Origin: Euglena gracilis
Lineage: Eukaryota; Euglenida; Euglenophyceae; Euglenales
Direction of reading: 5' to 3'
DNA length: 64,000 nucleotides
Assembly: GCA_039621445.1 (NCBI GenBank)
Contig: CP154956.1
Span: 44,559,291 to 44,623,290, forward strand
The notes below the pieces were generated by a model. It made no database searches. It saw only the letters and a list, made by a program, of their open reading frames with translations, and was not told where the DNA came from. Shown here piece by piece: positions 1 through 30,775 of the stretch; positions within the stretch are counted from its first letter, which is position 1; every line of letters starts with the position of its first letter. The position numbers were made by a program, and so were the translations under genes.

Positions 1-19
1 CTCTGTTCAGAACCACTGC

Positions 20-3000
20 TCACTCAGCACCCTGGCCCTGCCACTCGCCCCACCCCACGGCCCTCGGTTCGGGTGGAGGGCTCGGCGTGCTGGGGCTGGG
101 CGGGACAGACGGGTGCCGGGGTGTCGGCTTGATGACCGGCGGGGCCGCCTGGGACGGGGGCCCCGCGCTGGGGAGGGGGGGCGGCGCGGCGAAGGAGGGC
201 GGGGCCTCCGCGGCAGGCGGCGCCCACGCTGGCCGCTTGTCCCCGAGGGCGGAGTTGTTTGGGCAAATGAAGGTTTTGCCCCGCATGCCCCAGGGGGCGA
301 TAAAATCAAATCCATTAAAAGAGAACCAGCGGGTGTTGACACGAAGGGGGAAAACACAACGGCTGTTCTGACACCCTGCACAATGAACATGGCGGGAGGA
401 CGACTGCTTGGTTGACCAGGAAAAGAAATGGGGGGGGGGGCGTGGCAGCCGGTGTTTGCAGGGAGCTTCACAAGTTGCGGAGTCCTTGCCGTGGCGATGG
501 GCAACGCGCCCCGACGCGATGCGCTCGGGCTTCGGGGGGTCTGCAACCATATGGTCCCAAAAAAATACCACCCTTGTGCATAATCCGAGGTTTGGCGGCG
601 GTATCTTGACCAATCAATTGTCAACTGTCAATTAATATCAATGATGAAAAATTATTAATGATGATCAATTGTCCAAGACCAAGGCTGTATCTGAATGCTG
701 GCATCGATTGGCCCACACCGCCACCGCCGCGACAGGGGCAGGGCAGCCACCTGGTCAAAGGCGGAGGCGGTGGGCGATGGGTAGATCGTCCCGTTGGCCG
801 GCAGGGAGGCGGAGGCGGGGGCGGGTCCCGAGGCGGGGGGGGCCTTGGGCGCTGGGGGGGCCGAGAGGTCGGCCAGCGGAGTGCTGCCGCGCGGCGGGCC
901 GGTCTGGGGGCCGGTGGGGAGGTCCTCCGCGGGGCGGGGGTTGCCCAGGGAGCGGGGACCCAGCCCTGTGGTACGAATGAGACCCCCCTGAAGAATCGAA
1001 TTGGCATGGGCTCCGAGTGACACACACCACCTGGGGGGGGGGGCGAAGGAGCATCAAATAAAAAGCACCGAAATTCTCACCAAAAAAACTTACCAAAATG
1101 GTATATAAAAAAAACAACTTAAATGTACATTTTATATGTGTCATATGTGTGTGTAATAAATAAACATGTGTATGTGTGTATACCATATATGCATGTGTAT
1201 AGTTTAAGACAATATACAAATATACACACAATATGAACTTTAAATATATTGAGGTCTGGTGTACTAAAAAGAAGCAAACCAGAAACATGAAATTGCCAAA
1301 GATGGCCATGTTTTGGCCACTCTCCCCTTGTCCAACCACTAATATTCGTCGCCAATTGGGGGGGGGGGGTTATGATTGCGAAAATGACCGACTCCCACCT
1401 GGATCTCTGGGCACTGAGAATTGCTTTTGTGGTCAGGCAAATGATCTCGTCTCTACTGGTGTGCACCTGCATGGGGGGGGGGGCGTTTGTGGAGTGGCGT
1501 TTGTGGGTGGCGTTTTTTTTGCATTTCTGATTTAGGTTTTTGCGGGTTTACCTATTCTCTTGTTTGTTTTTTGGTTTATGTTTTTTATTCCTGGTTGTGT
1601 TCTTCACAAAATTTTCGTCAGTCTTCCCCCCCCCCCCCCCGTCCAGCGACAGGGATTGTCCAACAAACACCCCTCATTCAGATGCGATCTTTCTGGTCTT
1701 ATTGGATACGATGTTGACTCCATGAAATAGGAATATTTGTGCGACTTAATTTTTCTTTTTTGCAAAGGAATGACACAAACGTGGCCCCCAAAAAAACACG
1801 GGTAAAAGCCGAAAATACCAAAAATGGCGAGAAAAAAGGCCGACAGCCCCCAAAATGGTCACGAATTGATAATTTTGTGAATGGTTTTGGGCATTGTTCA
1901 AAATTGCAGCACACGACAAAAACTTGCCTATACTTGGCTGAAGATGGCCAAAAAGTGGCCAAAATGACGAAATCAGCCAAACAGGCCTAAAACCGCCAAA
2001 ATGTCATATACCCCCACCATGCCCATATTTGCTGACCCCCCCCATTGGGGACAAACATGAGCCATTTACAAGAAAAGCCACTACAATAATGAGCGCATTT
2101 CTCATTTCTCTCCGCAGGGCTGCGACGGGGCCAGCTGCTGGATGACAGCAGACTGGAGTTGACCGAGAGCGACCCGTGGGGCGGGTGGGGCGGCGTGTCC
2201 CGGGCAAAGCCCGGCTCCGGAGGCAGGCACCAAGGCCCTCTCCCATCCACAGCATATGTGTGCCGCACTGACCCCTGACAACAAGGGCCCCCAGCCCCCA
2301 GCACAGCGGCGGGCCGTGGCCGGGCGGCGGGGCCGGGGGGGCGTCCCGGGGGTCGGACGCGGCGGACGGGGCTGGGGTGTGGGCCGGCCCGGGGGAGGCG
2401 CTGTGCGGCGTCGTGCCCACCGTCAGCCAGAACGCTGCGGAGGGAGGGGACAGGATGGGTGGGCCCTCCCCTCGGGCCATCCCCAGATTTCGGTCAGCGT
2501 TCTGGAAACATGGGCCACATCGACGGTTTGTCCGCAGCACACCTGGCACTGTTTGGGGGGGGGGATGCCCCTCCCCCAGTTCCCCCCTGCCTGCCCACAG
2601 CATACAGCCATCAGGGGGGGGGGGGTGACCTCAAAAAGAAGCCTGACACACACATGCGCGTACGCACACACACCCATGTTGGTGTGGGTGAGGTCCAGCA
2701 GGTCCAGCCGGTGGCTGTCCGCCTTCTGCACCAGCCCGTCCAGCCGCTGCGTCATCAGCTGCTGGGCGGCAAGGAGGGCCCGCAGCGACTCCCGCATCTC
2801 CCCACGACCCCGGGCCTGCCCCCTCAGGCTGTGTCAGTGTGTGTGTCTGTGTGTGCGTTGTGTGTGGTGTGTATATGTATGTGGTGTGTGTGTGCACGTT
2901 GTTGTGTGGGTCTGTGTGTGTGCGCGTGCACGCGCATGTGGGTGAGGTGTGGTTGGCATCATACCCGAACAGCACCCCCCCCCGACACACACCCACTTTC

Positions 3001-3698
3001 ATCCAGTCCCCACCATCCCTCCCTGCGCTTTGCAGTGCCGAATCGCGGGCCGCGGCCGGGCCCGGCCACTGCTGCGGCACGGCGGCCAGCGCCTTCGCCT
3101 CCGCCTGGCCCCGCAGCAGCGCCGCCACCGCCTCCGCCAGCCGGTCCACGCCCTCCGCCGCCTGCCCGAGCCGCCCCTCGCTGTGCCCCAGCCGCCGCTC
3201 CAGCCGCTGCGCCTGCTCCTCCAGCCGCCCCTGCAGCGCCTTGTCCCACTGCCGGGGCCCCGCCCGCCTCACCCGCCCCCCCCCCCCCGCCACGCCCGGC
3301 CCGTGCGGACCACGCGCGACGGGGGACGCCTCCGGTTGCTTTGGGGGCAGACATGGCACGGTTTGATGGCAGACCGTGCATCAAACGGTCTGCCATCAAA
3401 CTGTGGCAGCCCGGGGAGCAGCCCGACGACCGGATGCACCCGAAAGATTTCCCGCGGGCGATCCAAAAAATGGATTGTTGCGCGGCATTCGGGGGGTGAG
3501 CACTGACTTGGGCACCGCGCTCTGAGGGGGGGGGGGGTGGACGACAGTCCTCGGCAGGCGGCCGTGCCGGCGCTCCAGCATGTCCTGGACCCGCTCTTGG
3601 CTGCGCCGGAACTCCACTAGCAGCTGCCCGAAGCACAGGCGGAAGCACTTCAGCAGCACCTGCGACTCCGGCGACAGCCCGTAGGGCGGGTCCGCCAT
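20..3698 (-). CDS. Gene A: coiled-coil / proline-rich protein, 7 exons, function unknown
   Basis: Seven exons were joined by reading frame: 3698-3546, 3248-2997, 2815-2674, 2434-2283, 2214-2126, 940-757 and 208-20 (stop TGA at 22-20), about 385 residues. All junction phases agree. Most introns are GT-AG. The last (756-209) fits the CAG/CTG non-conventional rule with inverted ends CAGGTGGC and GCCGCCTG. The 2125-941 junction can be read either way. The start ATG at 3698 opens MADPPYGLSPESQ. Exons 2 and 3 are charged and leucine-rich (LEEQAQRLERRLGHSEGRL, then LLAAQQLMTQRLDGLVQ) and look like coiled coil. Exons 4-7 are Pro/Ala/Ser-rich and probably disordered. No family was recognised. The exon chain is well supported by phase, the function is not. 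Confidence 0.62.
209..756 (-). other. Non-conventional intron in gene A
   Basis: The upstream exon ends after codon TTT. The intron then reads GAC-CAG-GTGGC and ends GCCGCCTG plus five bases before GAG. CAG is at +4 to +6 and CTG at -8 to -6, with imperfect inverted repeats at both ends. A GT donor is also available at 751/750, so this case alone is ambiguous. The in-frame acceptor has no AG. Confidence 0.5.
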
Positions 3699-4507
3699 TG
3701 TCGGCGGGAGACGCTCTGGGGGCGGCGACGGGCAACGATTCTGCAACTCGACGTTCACACAAACAGCCGCCGAGCAGCAACATATCAGTCGGCAAAGGCA
3801 ACCTCAAGGCGCAGCAAACAATGTTTCCCAGCATTTCACCCCTTGATGTCCGCAGAAAGCCCCCATAAACCCCTTTCCGGCTCCCCCTGATCGAGGATCT
3901 GATCAACAAACAGTCGGAAAACTGATTGTGGTCGATTTTTGTATCTGGAGGACGGCGTTCACCAAATGCATTTGCGTCCGGAGTCACAACGAAATCGTAT
4001 GGCATTTGTAACATCTAGAAGGGTTTAGCAATGGACGGTACTACCCATGGGCGTTGGGAATGTGTATGAACCTGCAACATTGTTTATGATTTGCTCGTGA
4101 TGTGCCTGACAAATTGAAGGAAAAGAAAAATAAAATTTGCTTGACCCTGTACCATTGCTGCCCCGTCAGAGTTTATTCGTTCAATTTTTTTTGAAATCTC
4201 CGCAATTTTCTTCCAGGCCTCTGTTCCCATCCCCCCCTTTTTTTGTGCTGTGGTGTCTTTCGCCTTGGCTTGACAACCAGCAGTGGTATGACGAATTGCC
4301 CAAAGACGAGAAGTCCAGCCCCCAACCTTGCTTCGATTTTTGCGGGGAGGATTCCGAAGGGCGCTGAGCTTTGACATTGAATTCCTGCCAACTGTCAAAG
4401 AATTCATTCGCACCAGGATAAATGCATTCTAGTGTCATGAAATAAATGCGAATTTCAAAGTGAAGCTCCAAATAACCACCAAATTGCACAGATTGGTGAG
4501 AATTAAA

Positions 4508-4900
4508 CACCCCAAATATAAAGCCCCCCCCCCCGGCTTCATATTTGGATGGGATTTCAAGACCCTCAGGGGGCTTAATGTTTGGCAGGGGGGGGCTTTA
4601 TATTTGGAGGAGAAATCAAACTTTTTGGGGTGGCCTCTGTGACCTTAGACAGCCTTCAATTGAGCCAAACACCAAATTTTATGGCTAATTCTCGTTGTGA
4701 ACCACCTATTTTCCCCAAAATGTGAAAAATGGAGCATTTCTGGTAAAAAAAAAACGTTGTATCCACCCAAAATTTTCTACTTTTTTCTTGAATGGCACCA
4801 TCGTCTGGCTGCGCATTAGGAGGGGGGGGCTTTATAATTGGGCGGCAAACCCAAACCCCCTGGGGGGCTGGGCTTTATATTGGGGGGGGGGGGGCTAATT
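4508..4900. repeat. Foldback repeat pair with CCAAATATAAAGCCCC ends
   Basis: CCCCAAATATAAAGCCCCC at 4510 is answered by GGGGGGCTTTATATTTGG near 4585-4605. Further GGGGGGCTTTATAATTGG and GGGCTTTATATTGGGGG copies occur at 4820-4890. The arrangement is that of small foldback (MITE-like) elements. Related AAATAATAT/GGGGG motifs occur at 30150-30770 and 61840-62220. Confidence 0.5.
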
Positions 4901-5524
4901 GGGAAAAGCGATGAAATTTTCAAAAAACTGTCTGGCTTTTGGTACTCAAAACGGGGCCAGGGTGGGGGAGGTTTGAAAGAACCTGAATGCCACCAAATAT
5001 CTGAGCCACTGAGTACCCCATTCTTCAAGGCACTCCCTTCGATGGAATGCATTGCATCTTCATTCTCAGAAACGAGGAAAATATTATTATTATATTATAT
5101 AAAATAATATAAAAACACAATATTATATAAAGCATTGCAGATATTAGTCCTCTCCCTGAACAGCACCAGGACGGTGGGTCAAAGGGGAGGAAAGTTCAGT
5201 GAGGTTACTGTGTGCAGCAATGTGCACGGTGTCGGGGTGGCATGCAGACTGACAGAGGGTTGGAACATGGAAGTGGTGCGGCATTTGTACAGCATTGGTC
5301 ACAGGGTCAGGATGGACAACAACAGACATAAAACGAAGAACAGGGTGGACCACACAGGTGAGCAGCTGTACAGCAACAGACACCACAGGTGGTTTTTGGA
5401 GGGCCACAGCGGGTCCTACACCTCCATGTCCGCCGTCCGCTGGGTGTAGGACGCCATGAACAAACACCTCCAGACACATGGGATTTTGGTGGTGTTGTCG
5501 GGATCATGCTTGTGCTTACCAACA

Positions 5525-5800
5525 GGGGGGGGGGAGGGGGGTGCTACAGGGTGCCTGCCCCTAGGAGGCACACCCCCCCCCCCCGGGGGGATAGGGGTCC
5601 GGGCCGGACCCAGAAAATTTTCATTGAAAATGACCGTTTCCGGGCCCCCGGCGCTTTCGGCGCCGAGGTCGGAGGGGGGCGCCTGCTAGGGGCAGGCACC
5701 CCCTAAACCATACCCCCCCCCGGGGGGGGTCGGATCGGGTGCTATGGGGTGCCTGCCCCTAGCACCCCCCCCCGTGGGGTAGGCACCCGACTAAGCACAA
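5525..5800. repeat. G/C-run introner-like cassette
   Basis: The block has long G and C runs, a central GGCGCTTTCGGCGCC palindrome near 5650-5667, the flanking AAAATTTTC motif, and paired GGGGTGCCTGCCCCTAG units at 5548 and 5748. It matches the interior of the elements at 6969-7254 and 26647-27122. Its own ends were not resolved. Confidence 0.5.
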
Positions 5801-6968
5801 GCCTAGGAGGCCTAGTCCGGATTTGTCAGGCTTTGTCGGGATTTGAACACTGGAGGTGGGGTCCCGCCCACACAAATAAGGGGGCATCAGAGCAAAGCAA
5901 CAAAGGGCACAAAAAGACGTTGGATCCGCGAAGCGTTGCCCATGAATCGGGTTTCAACCAATGATTTCAAACAATCCTTTGTTAAGGTAAATGAATGTTA
6001 AGGCTTGCAGAGTATCATCACTCATGTTCAGACGGTCAGATGTTAAGATATGGCCTATTTTCGAAAAAGTTCGCTCGGCTTGAGCTGCAGAGCAAATACG
6101 CATATCTTGATTCACAGCCAGTGGGAATTCCAGCCGCAAATGGAACGACTGAACATGCACTTCCAACGAGTCTTTTGAAACATTGGGTATCAATGACACC
6201 TCCATTGTCACAAGGTAATCATTGCTGGGTCGCTTGTCATCGCTTTCATCAAGTCCCAAAGCAACAAAAAATGATCCAGTGCGGATCAGATCTTGTAACT
6301 TTTGCTGCCCTGAAAAATATTAAATGAGGTGTAAAAAACTTTAAAAAACGCGTTATACCTGCCACGTAAACCTTTGGCAACCATGTTCCCAATAAATTAT
6401 TTGCATCCATGAGAGAAAAAGAAGGTTTCTCACCATCGGCGACCATATATTTGTCGAACAATGCACGTAGAGGACTTCCTTTATCCAACTTTGACATGGG
6501 AATGTTGCATGCTGCAAAAGCCTTGACAACATTTTTACAGAACTCTTGTTGTCGCAGCCCTTTAGAAACAAAAATATCCATCTTTCCAGAGACCATCGGC
6601 CTTTTTGGGGTTGGTTCTTCCTTTGTCTCACTGGATTCACGTTTCAATGGGCTTTGGACCTTTTGACAAAAAAAAAGTAGAAAAAAGCAAAATGACAAAA
6701 TGCAACCTGTATGATGATTGGATTTGGTGTGGAGACATTTGGTGTTGTACTGGCAACCAAAGCTGCACGCTCCACCCTTTTCTTCACCATTTGAGCATGA
6801 CTGCTCTCGACCCATCTCTTTTCATCGCCCGCACCCCTTGAATATCCAACACAATGAGACTTGATTGTATTCATTTAAGCAACCAGAGACTTTGCACACA
6901 AATTGCAATAAACCTTGCCTGAGGGGGAGGAAATTGAGACACTGTTGCCAGAGGTGCACACCTGGAAT

Positions 6969-7254
6969 CAGGCTTCTTTTTAAGACCCCCGGGGGGGGGG
7001 GGGGGGGCCCCCCCACCCACCCAAGGTGGCGAGCGAGCCCCCCGGGGGGGGGGGGGGGGGGACCCCCCCCAAAATCGGGCCCGTTAAAGGCAATTTTCAA
7101 AAAATTTCGGCGCTTCGCGCCGAAAAGGTATACCCAGCGCCTCCGGCGCGGGACCCCCCCCCCCGGGGGGGGGGTCCGGCCCGGACCCACCCACCCACTC
7201 CCCCCCCCCCCCCCGGGGGGGGGGGGGGGGTCAGGTGACTTAAAAAGAAGCCTG
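6969..7254. mobile_element. Introner-like element inside the hAT ORF, perfect 8-bp duplication
   Basis: The element begins CAGGCTTCTTTTTAAG and ends CTTAAAAAGAAGCCTG, a perfect 16-bp terminal inverted repeat. It is flanked by identical CCTGGAAT at 6961-6968 and 7255-7262. It is 286 bp long, made of G and C runs with a central GGCGCTTCGCGCC palindrome. On the minus strand the ORFs on both sides are in the same frame (HGHSIP before, GVHLWQQ after), so exact removal leaves one continuous frame. CAG/CTG positions satisfy the euglenid non-conventional intron rule. Confidence 0.85.
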
Positions 7255-7401
7255 CCTGGAATACTGTGTCCATGTGGATCGCTCTCAGCAATATCTGTCC
7301 AGCCTTCAGAATGGCAATATGCCACCCACTCAGCAACACTTCGACGTGATGCATGAGTGCTCATGAGAAGACAAAGAGTCTTGGAAGAAAGACAGACAGA
7401 C

Positions 7402-7407
<6 letters not shown>

Positions 7408-7434
<27 letters not shown>
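7408..7434. repeat. (GA)n microsatellite
   Basis: A run of GA dinucleotides directly visible. Confidence 0.9.
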
Positions 7435-7439
<5 letters not shown>

Positions 7440-7532
7440 GCACGTTACCAATCAAGTTAAACCATTCCACTCACTTGGGAACACTGGCCATTCCTTTACC
7501 CTTTGGTGGCTTTGCAAAAAAAGATTTCCGGT

Positions 7533-7672
7533 GTTGTCGGGATTTGTCGGGATTTGTCGGGATTTGTCGGGGTTTGTCGGGATTTGTCGGGATTTGTCGG
7601 GATTTGTCGGGATTTGTCGGGATTTGTCGGGATTTGTCGGGATTTGTCGGGATTTGTCGGGATTTGTCGCTG
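7533..7672. repeat. 10-bp minisatellite GGGATTTGTC, about 13 copies
   Basis: The unit GGGATTTGTC repeats in register from about 7533 to 7672 with one visible variant (GGGGTTTGTC at about 7569). Its length is not a multiple of three, so every frame is open and gives a 10-residue periodic peptide. Related single units occur at 5814-5850. It lies in the spacer downstream of gene B. Confidence 0.92.
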
Positions 7673-7675
7673 GAG

Positions 7676-8805
7676 GTGCTTGGCCATGAAGCACGCCATA
7701 CAGCACACCTTGATGCCCTGCCGCTCCGCCGCAGGGCCAGGAGCCTACCCAGCTCAACTGGCAACCCACTCCTCGACCCTCGCAATGAACGACACGCCCC
7801 TGCACCAACTGTGTCGCAACGTGGCCACCCCACCCCAGCGGGCAGCCCATCGCAAAAAAAAAATTCGCGCCGTGAAGGGTGTGGGACTCCTGGGCATGAT
7901 GGTCGCAGTCCGCCACGCTGTTGTTGACCGCCGTGGAGGCCCTCTTGGGGGTGCGGTGGTCTGCCGGAGACAAATGGCTTGGGGTGACTCTTCCAGCAGT
8001 GCCTGTATAACGTTGAGCTCAGCCTGCTGAGCAACATCTGGGATGCAATCCATGCACTGCACAAGGACCAATGCATTAGAAATTTAGAAAATTAGAAATT
8101 TATACATTTCGGGGTCGCCTTTGCATGCTCCACCTTCCCCAAAACTACAGCAATGGAAGCCTCTTCCCGAGGGCCATTCAAAGAGTCTGCTGCTGCCATA
8201 AAAAAGTTTGAATGTGTGAGCAACACCACCCAGAAGGAGGTGTCTATTGCACTCTTTAATAAACCAGTTGCCCACACGGGGATGTTGGTCACCAAGGAAC
8301 TGATTCGACCCGTCTTTCAAGGTGGCGTTCCCATTTTTTTTAGGGACGTTGGGTGGCCATTTGTTTATATGTAAATATAATTTACAATTATATTTGTTAT
8401 TATACGCAAAGCATTTGAGCAAATGCTTTGTGTCTCAAATATTGACTTTCATTATGTTGAAAGACTACGTCGTACAGGTGTTCTCATTTTGTTTGTGAAC
8501 AAATTCGACTCATTATCCACCTTTGCTTTCCAAACGTGTTTCTTGTCCATTTTTTTTTGTTCGGGAAGAGATTATGTATGTTTGGATTTTTTTGCTGCAT
8601 CACAAAAGAATTGGCTCAGGAGTCTTCTCCTTTTATACTTCACGGGGTGTTTATTGAAGAACAGGGGACACCATAGAACAGTTTCCAACAGCCACTTCCA
8701 AAAGCTGTTGGACCATGCACCGGCTGCGCAAGCGCAGGCACCACAACACCAACCGCAAGCATCGACCCCTCCTCCACAACCCTCGCTGACCGGCACCAGC
8801 TGCGG
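7676..8805. other. Spacer downstream of gene B, no gene recognised
   Basis: Mixed-composition DNA. A minus-strand stretch near 8060-7960 (AQQAELNVIQALLEESPQAI) has a protein-like look but no neighbours in frame and no recognised family. Confidence 0.35.
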
Positions 8806-9041
<236 letters not shown>

Positions 9042-9243
9042 AAAACGGTCGAAAACCAAAAGGTCGAAACCCCCATTTTTCCGAGTTTGGGTAGATGGAC
9101 AATGTTTCAAGGATGCCAAAATCATTTTTTCCCTTGGAGCTTGCCCGTTTTGCTGAGATTTTGCAACTTCATGTTGCTCGGGACATTTTTTTAAGAGGAT
9201 TTTAAGGCATTTAAAGAATTTTTTAAAAGTTTTGAAAGCCTGT

Positions 9244-28091
<18,848 letters not shown>

Positions 28092-28977
28092 CTGTGGGGG
28101 CCGTGGGGGGGGGGGGCCCTTCCCCCTTTTGGGGGTGATTTGTGGCCACTGTTTCCCAGGGCAGACCCAGACAGGTCTTCGGGTTGGCCCTGTCAAGAGG
28201 CAGCTTGGCCTGTACTGGGACCCTGACAGGTTCTTGAGATGACAGTTTCCCCTGGAGGGGGGGCAAGGCATACCGTGCTCATTTTCCTTCGACTCCCACG
28301 GGGTTGGTGGGATTTTAAATATAAAAAATGCCTGGTTGAGTTGCACTCAGTGAATTGGGGTCTGGAGGACAGCATCTTTTGTGTTCGGGTGGTGCCACTC
28401 ACACCCTAATCCCCATAAGAGGCGCTGGGTCACTTCCGCTCTTCTGCAAACCAATCTGTTCCTCTTTTTCCTTCGGTAAGCCAGTCGGAAACTTCTCCCC
28501 CTCCCCTTCTCTCCATGGTCACTCTGGATGCAAAGAAAGATTGACCACAAATGTGAAGAAAATAGACAAAATTCTGGTGCCTTCAGTGCCGGGATGCTTT
28601 TTGGTGGTGGTTTGCCGATCTCCTCCCTCGGGGGGGGGGGGGCAGGAGGTTTTGGCCACAAACCAGTTAATCCTTCTAAATAATTTTTTTTTAAAAAAGG
28701 ACAACAAAGCACTCACCCCCACGCTCCGGGAAAGGGGGATTCGGCCAGTGTCCTATAATTGAAACGCCCTGATTCTTGGTTTGTGGCAGGAAAAAAAAAA
28801 GAATGACGAATGGGCTTCTGTCCGCCATTTGGAGGGAAAGGTGAAAATTAGTTTTGATGTTTCCGTGGGCTGTCCTCTTAGATAACAGCACTTGCTCAAT
28901 ACTATCTTCTGCGTTCCACGAATGGAGAAACGTTATCTCTCGCATACCTCCCTTGGCGAGCGAAAATGGCACCCCAG

Positions 28978-29303
28978 CAGGCTTCCTTTTACCAACCGGG
29001 GGGGAGGGGAGGTGCCTTGTGCTATGGGGTGCCTGCCCATAGCAGGCAAACCCCCGGGGGGTGTCGGTTTTGGACCTGCCAACCAAACCAATTTTCCCTT
29101 GAAAATGGCCTTTTTCAAGGCCCCGGCGCCTTCGGCACTGGGGGGGGGGGGGGGCAATAGCACTACCCACCCCAAAACCCGACTCCCCCCGGGGGGTCGA
29201 AAGTGCCTCCTGCCTACCCCCCTACCAACCCCTGCCCCTCTGCCTGCCATGGCACCCACCCCCTGGGGGGGGGGGGGTGCGCATATCCTTAGAAAGAAGC
29301 CTG
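28978..29303. mobile_element. Introner-like element, perfect 8-bp duplication
   Basis: The ends CAGGCTTCCTTTTACC and CTTAGAAAGAAGCCTG are inverted repeats. CACCCCAG flanks both sides (28970-28977, 29304-29311). The 326-bp interior contains CCCCGGCGCCTTCGGC and long G runs. It is not within a recognised exon, though coding-like minus-strand sequence lies on both sides. Confidence 0.82.
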
Positions 29304-30129
29304 CACCCCAGTTTCAAGATGGGGGTGAGATTCTCCTGGATGCAGATCTGACGGTCAGATGTTTCCAACAAAGCGATCGCGTGGCCTGGATGCGCAGCAA
29401 GGCCAACACAAAGTGCGGAAATCCAGCCTGCTCATAGCGATACCACCGACCGAGAGCCATGGGGGGTCTTTGGCAGGGACCTCACATGGTGGCACCTGGA
29501 GGGGGAGCAGTGCGTCACGTTGGAAGACAATTCGACTTGCCAAAATTTCCACAAGCCAGAGCAAGAAAGGCATTCATTGAAGTTGAGCGACCTGCAGGAG
29601 GGGGCTCTGTCACAGGGAATATATCACTCGCACTGGGCAGAACTGAAAATCCAGAGCTGGGTCAGTTTCCGGTCTCAAAACTTACCGAGGTGCACCTGTC
29701 AGAAATGACACAAAACTATTGAGCTTTGGGCATTCCAGAGTTATATTGTCTACGTTGGCACGCTGTGGCACTCCTTGATGCGAAAGAATATGATAATAAT
29801 TTGAAGAGTAAGAAAGTTTCTTTCTTGGACACAATACTCCCTGACCATCCATGCTGTCGCCAAGATGCACATTGTTCCCAAGACGATGTTTTGACGAAAG
29901 GAATCTGGTCCCTAGAGAATATTGGGGACAACCTGCAAAACGTCAAGGCTTTTTTTGTCTTTTGTCTAATTTTGGTTTTGAACTCAGGAGGGACGGCTGA
30001 TTTGGTGTGGCATTTGATTTGGTCTCCCAATTGATTATACCTCTTGCTCGAGGCTGACGGCTTCGGCTGCCCAGATAATGGCCTGCTTATGAGTCACATG
30101 AGCATTCTTAGGCTGATTCTTCACTTTGA

Positions 30130-30775
30130 AAAATGTACCCCCAATAATAAACCTCCAACTTTGGGTGCCCAAATTATAAAGCAGGGGGACACTATTGGAC
30201 GGGGGAGGGGCACCATGCGTGCAGCCAAGGGCCAAGGAGAGAGATGCAGAACACCAACCGCGGGGGCTGCAAAGCGCGCCACGCGCAGGAGTGCCTCAAC
30301 TATCCCTACAGCAAACAGCCACTTCTGCCAACGGTTTCAAACCCTCGCTGTGGATTTTGGATATGAAATGACGGCTGGTGGACAAAAGGGAAGAAGGTAT
30401 GTCTCCAACTGCAGTCACATACCTAAAACCCCTCCAAATAGTATCCCCCCCTGGGACCCAATTTCGGCCGCCCAAATAATATCCCCCCTCTCATCTCTTC
30501 ACTGACCACCACAAAAGAAATGAGTTTCCTGAGAGCTGGCACCATATTTTTGAGCAAACTTTTATCACTACAGGATTGAAAATGGACAGGAAAATGTCAA
30601 AATGCATGCTTCTGAAACAAAAATTGCACCCCCCATGGATTTTGAGAGTGTCATCGCATTTTTTTACTCAAAATTTGACACCCAAGAATTCCGAAATGTA
30701 TTCCCCCCAGGGGTGGACTTCGGCCAACCAAATAAAATTCCTGGGGAGCATTATTTGGGGGGTCACTCGGGCCAG
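30130..30775. repeat. Dispersed AT-rich repeat with CCAAATAATATCCCCC blocks
   Basis: Copies of CCCAAATAATATCCCCC and related motifs lie at 30140-30190, 30430-30490 and 30725-30765. The part at 30500-30560 (CACTGACCACCACAAAAGAA, then GGCACCATATTTTTGAGCAAA) closely matches 62115-62180 in gene F. Confidence 0.6.

Larger units (their letters stand above)
3699..5950. other. Intergenic spacer between genes B and A with foldback repeats; no gene recognised
   Basis: Upstream of the gene A start the DNA becomes AT-rich. Inverted copies of a CCAAATATAAAGCCCC motif occur at 4508-4605 and related pieces at 4828-4885. A G/C-run block with GGCGC palindromes lies at 5525-5800. Open frames at 4084-4413 (minus) and 5135-5479 look like chance, with mixed codon use and no recognised motif. 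No promoter could be assigned. Confidence 0.5.
5954..7451 (-). mobile_element. hAT-like transposon remnant, transposase missing its catalytic core
   Basis: Read on the minus strand, the ORFs are collinear with hAT transposases. First comes an N-terminal Cys-rich finger-like stretch (FVCKVSGCLNEYNQVSLCW, about 6950-6870). A basic linker follows (about 6860-6720). Then come NVVKAFAACNIPMSKLDKG and LFDKYMVADGEKPSFSLMD (about 6550-6400), typical of the hAT N-terminal half. The C-terminal dimerisation segment follows at 6150-5960 (SAAQAERTFSKIGHILTSDR, then LNMSDDTLQALTFIYLNKG, stop near 5954). The RNase H-like segment expected between 6360 and 6260 is absent, so it cannot be a full transposase. 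Short introns may lie near 6700-6660 and 6365-6320. The terminal repeats were not located. Confidence 0.65.

Noticed and set aside
4084-4413. Minus-strand ORF of 109 residues
   Set aside because: Some protein-like composition but AT-rich, unlike host exons, and no family seen.
5135-5479. Opposed ORFs of about 105 residues
   Set aside because: No recognised motif, no consistent codon bias and no exon partners.
7533-7672. Possible CRISPR array or repeat protein
   Set aside because: The repeats are 10 bp, contiguous, without spacers, and the host is eukaryotic.
29459-29722. Plus-strand ORF of 87 residues near the introner-like element
   Set aside because: It opposes a more protein-like minus-strand frame and has no supporting splice sites or motif.
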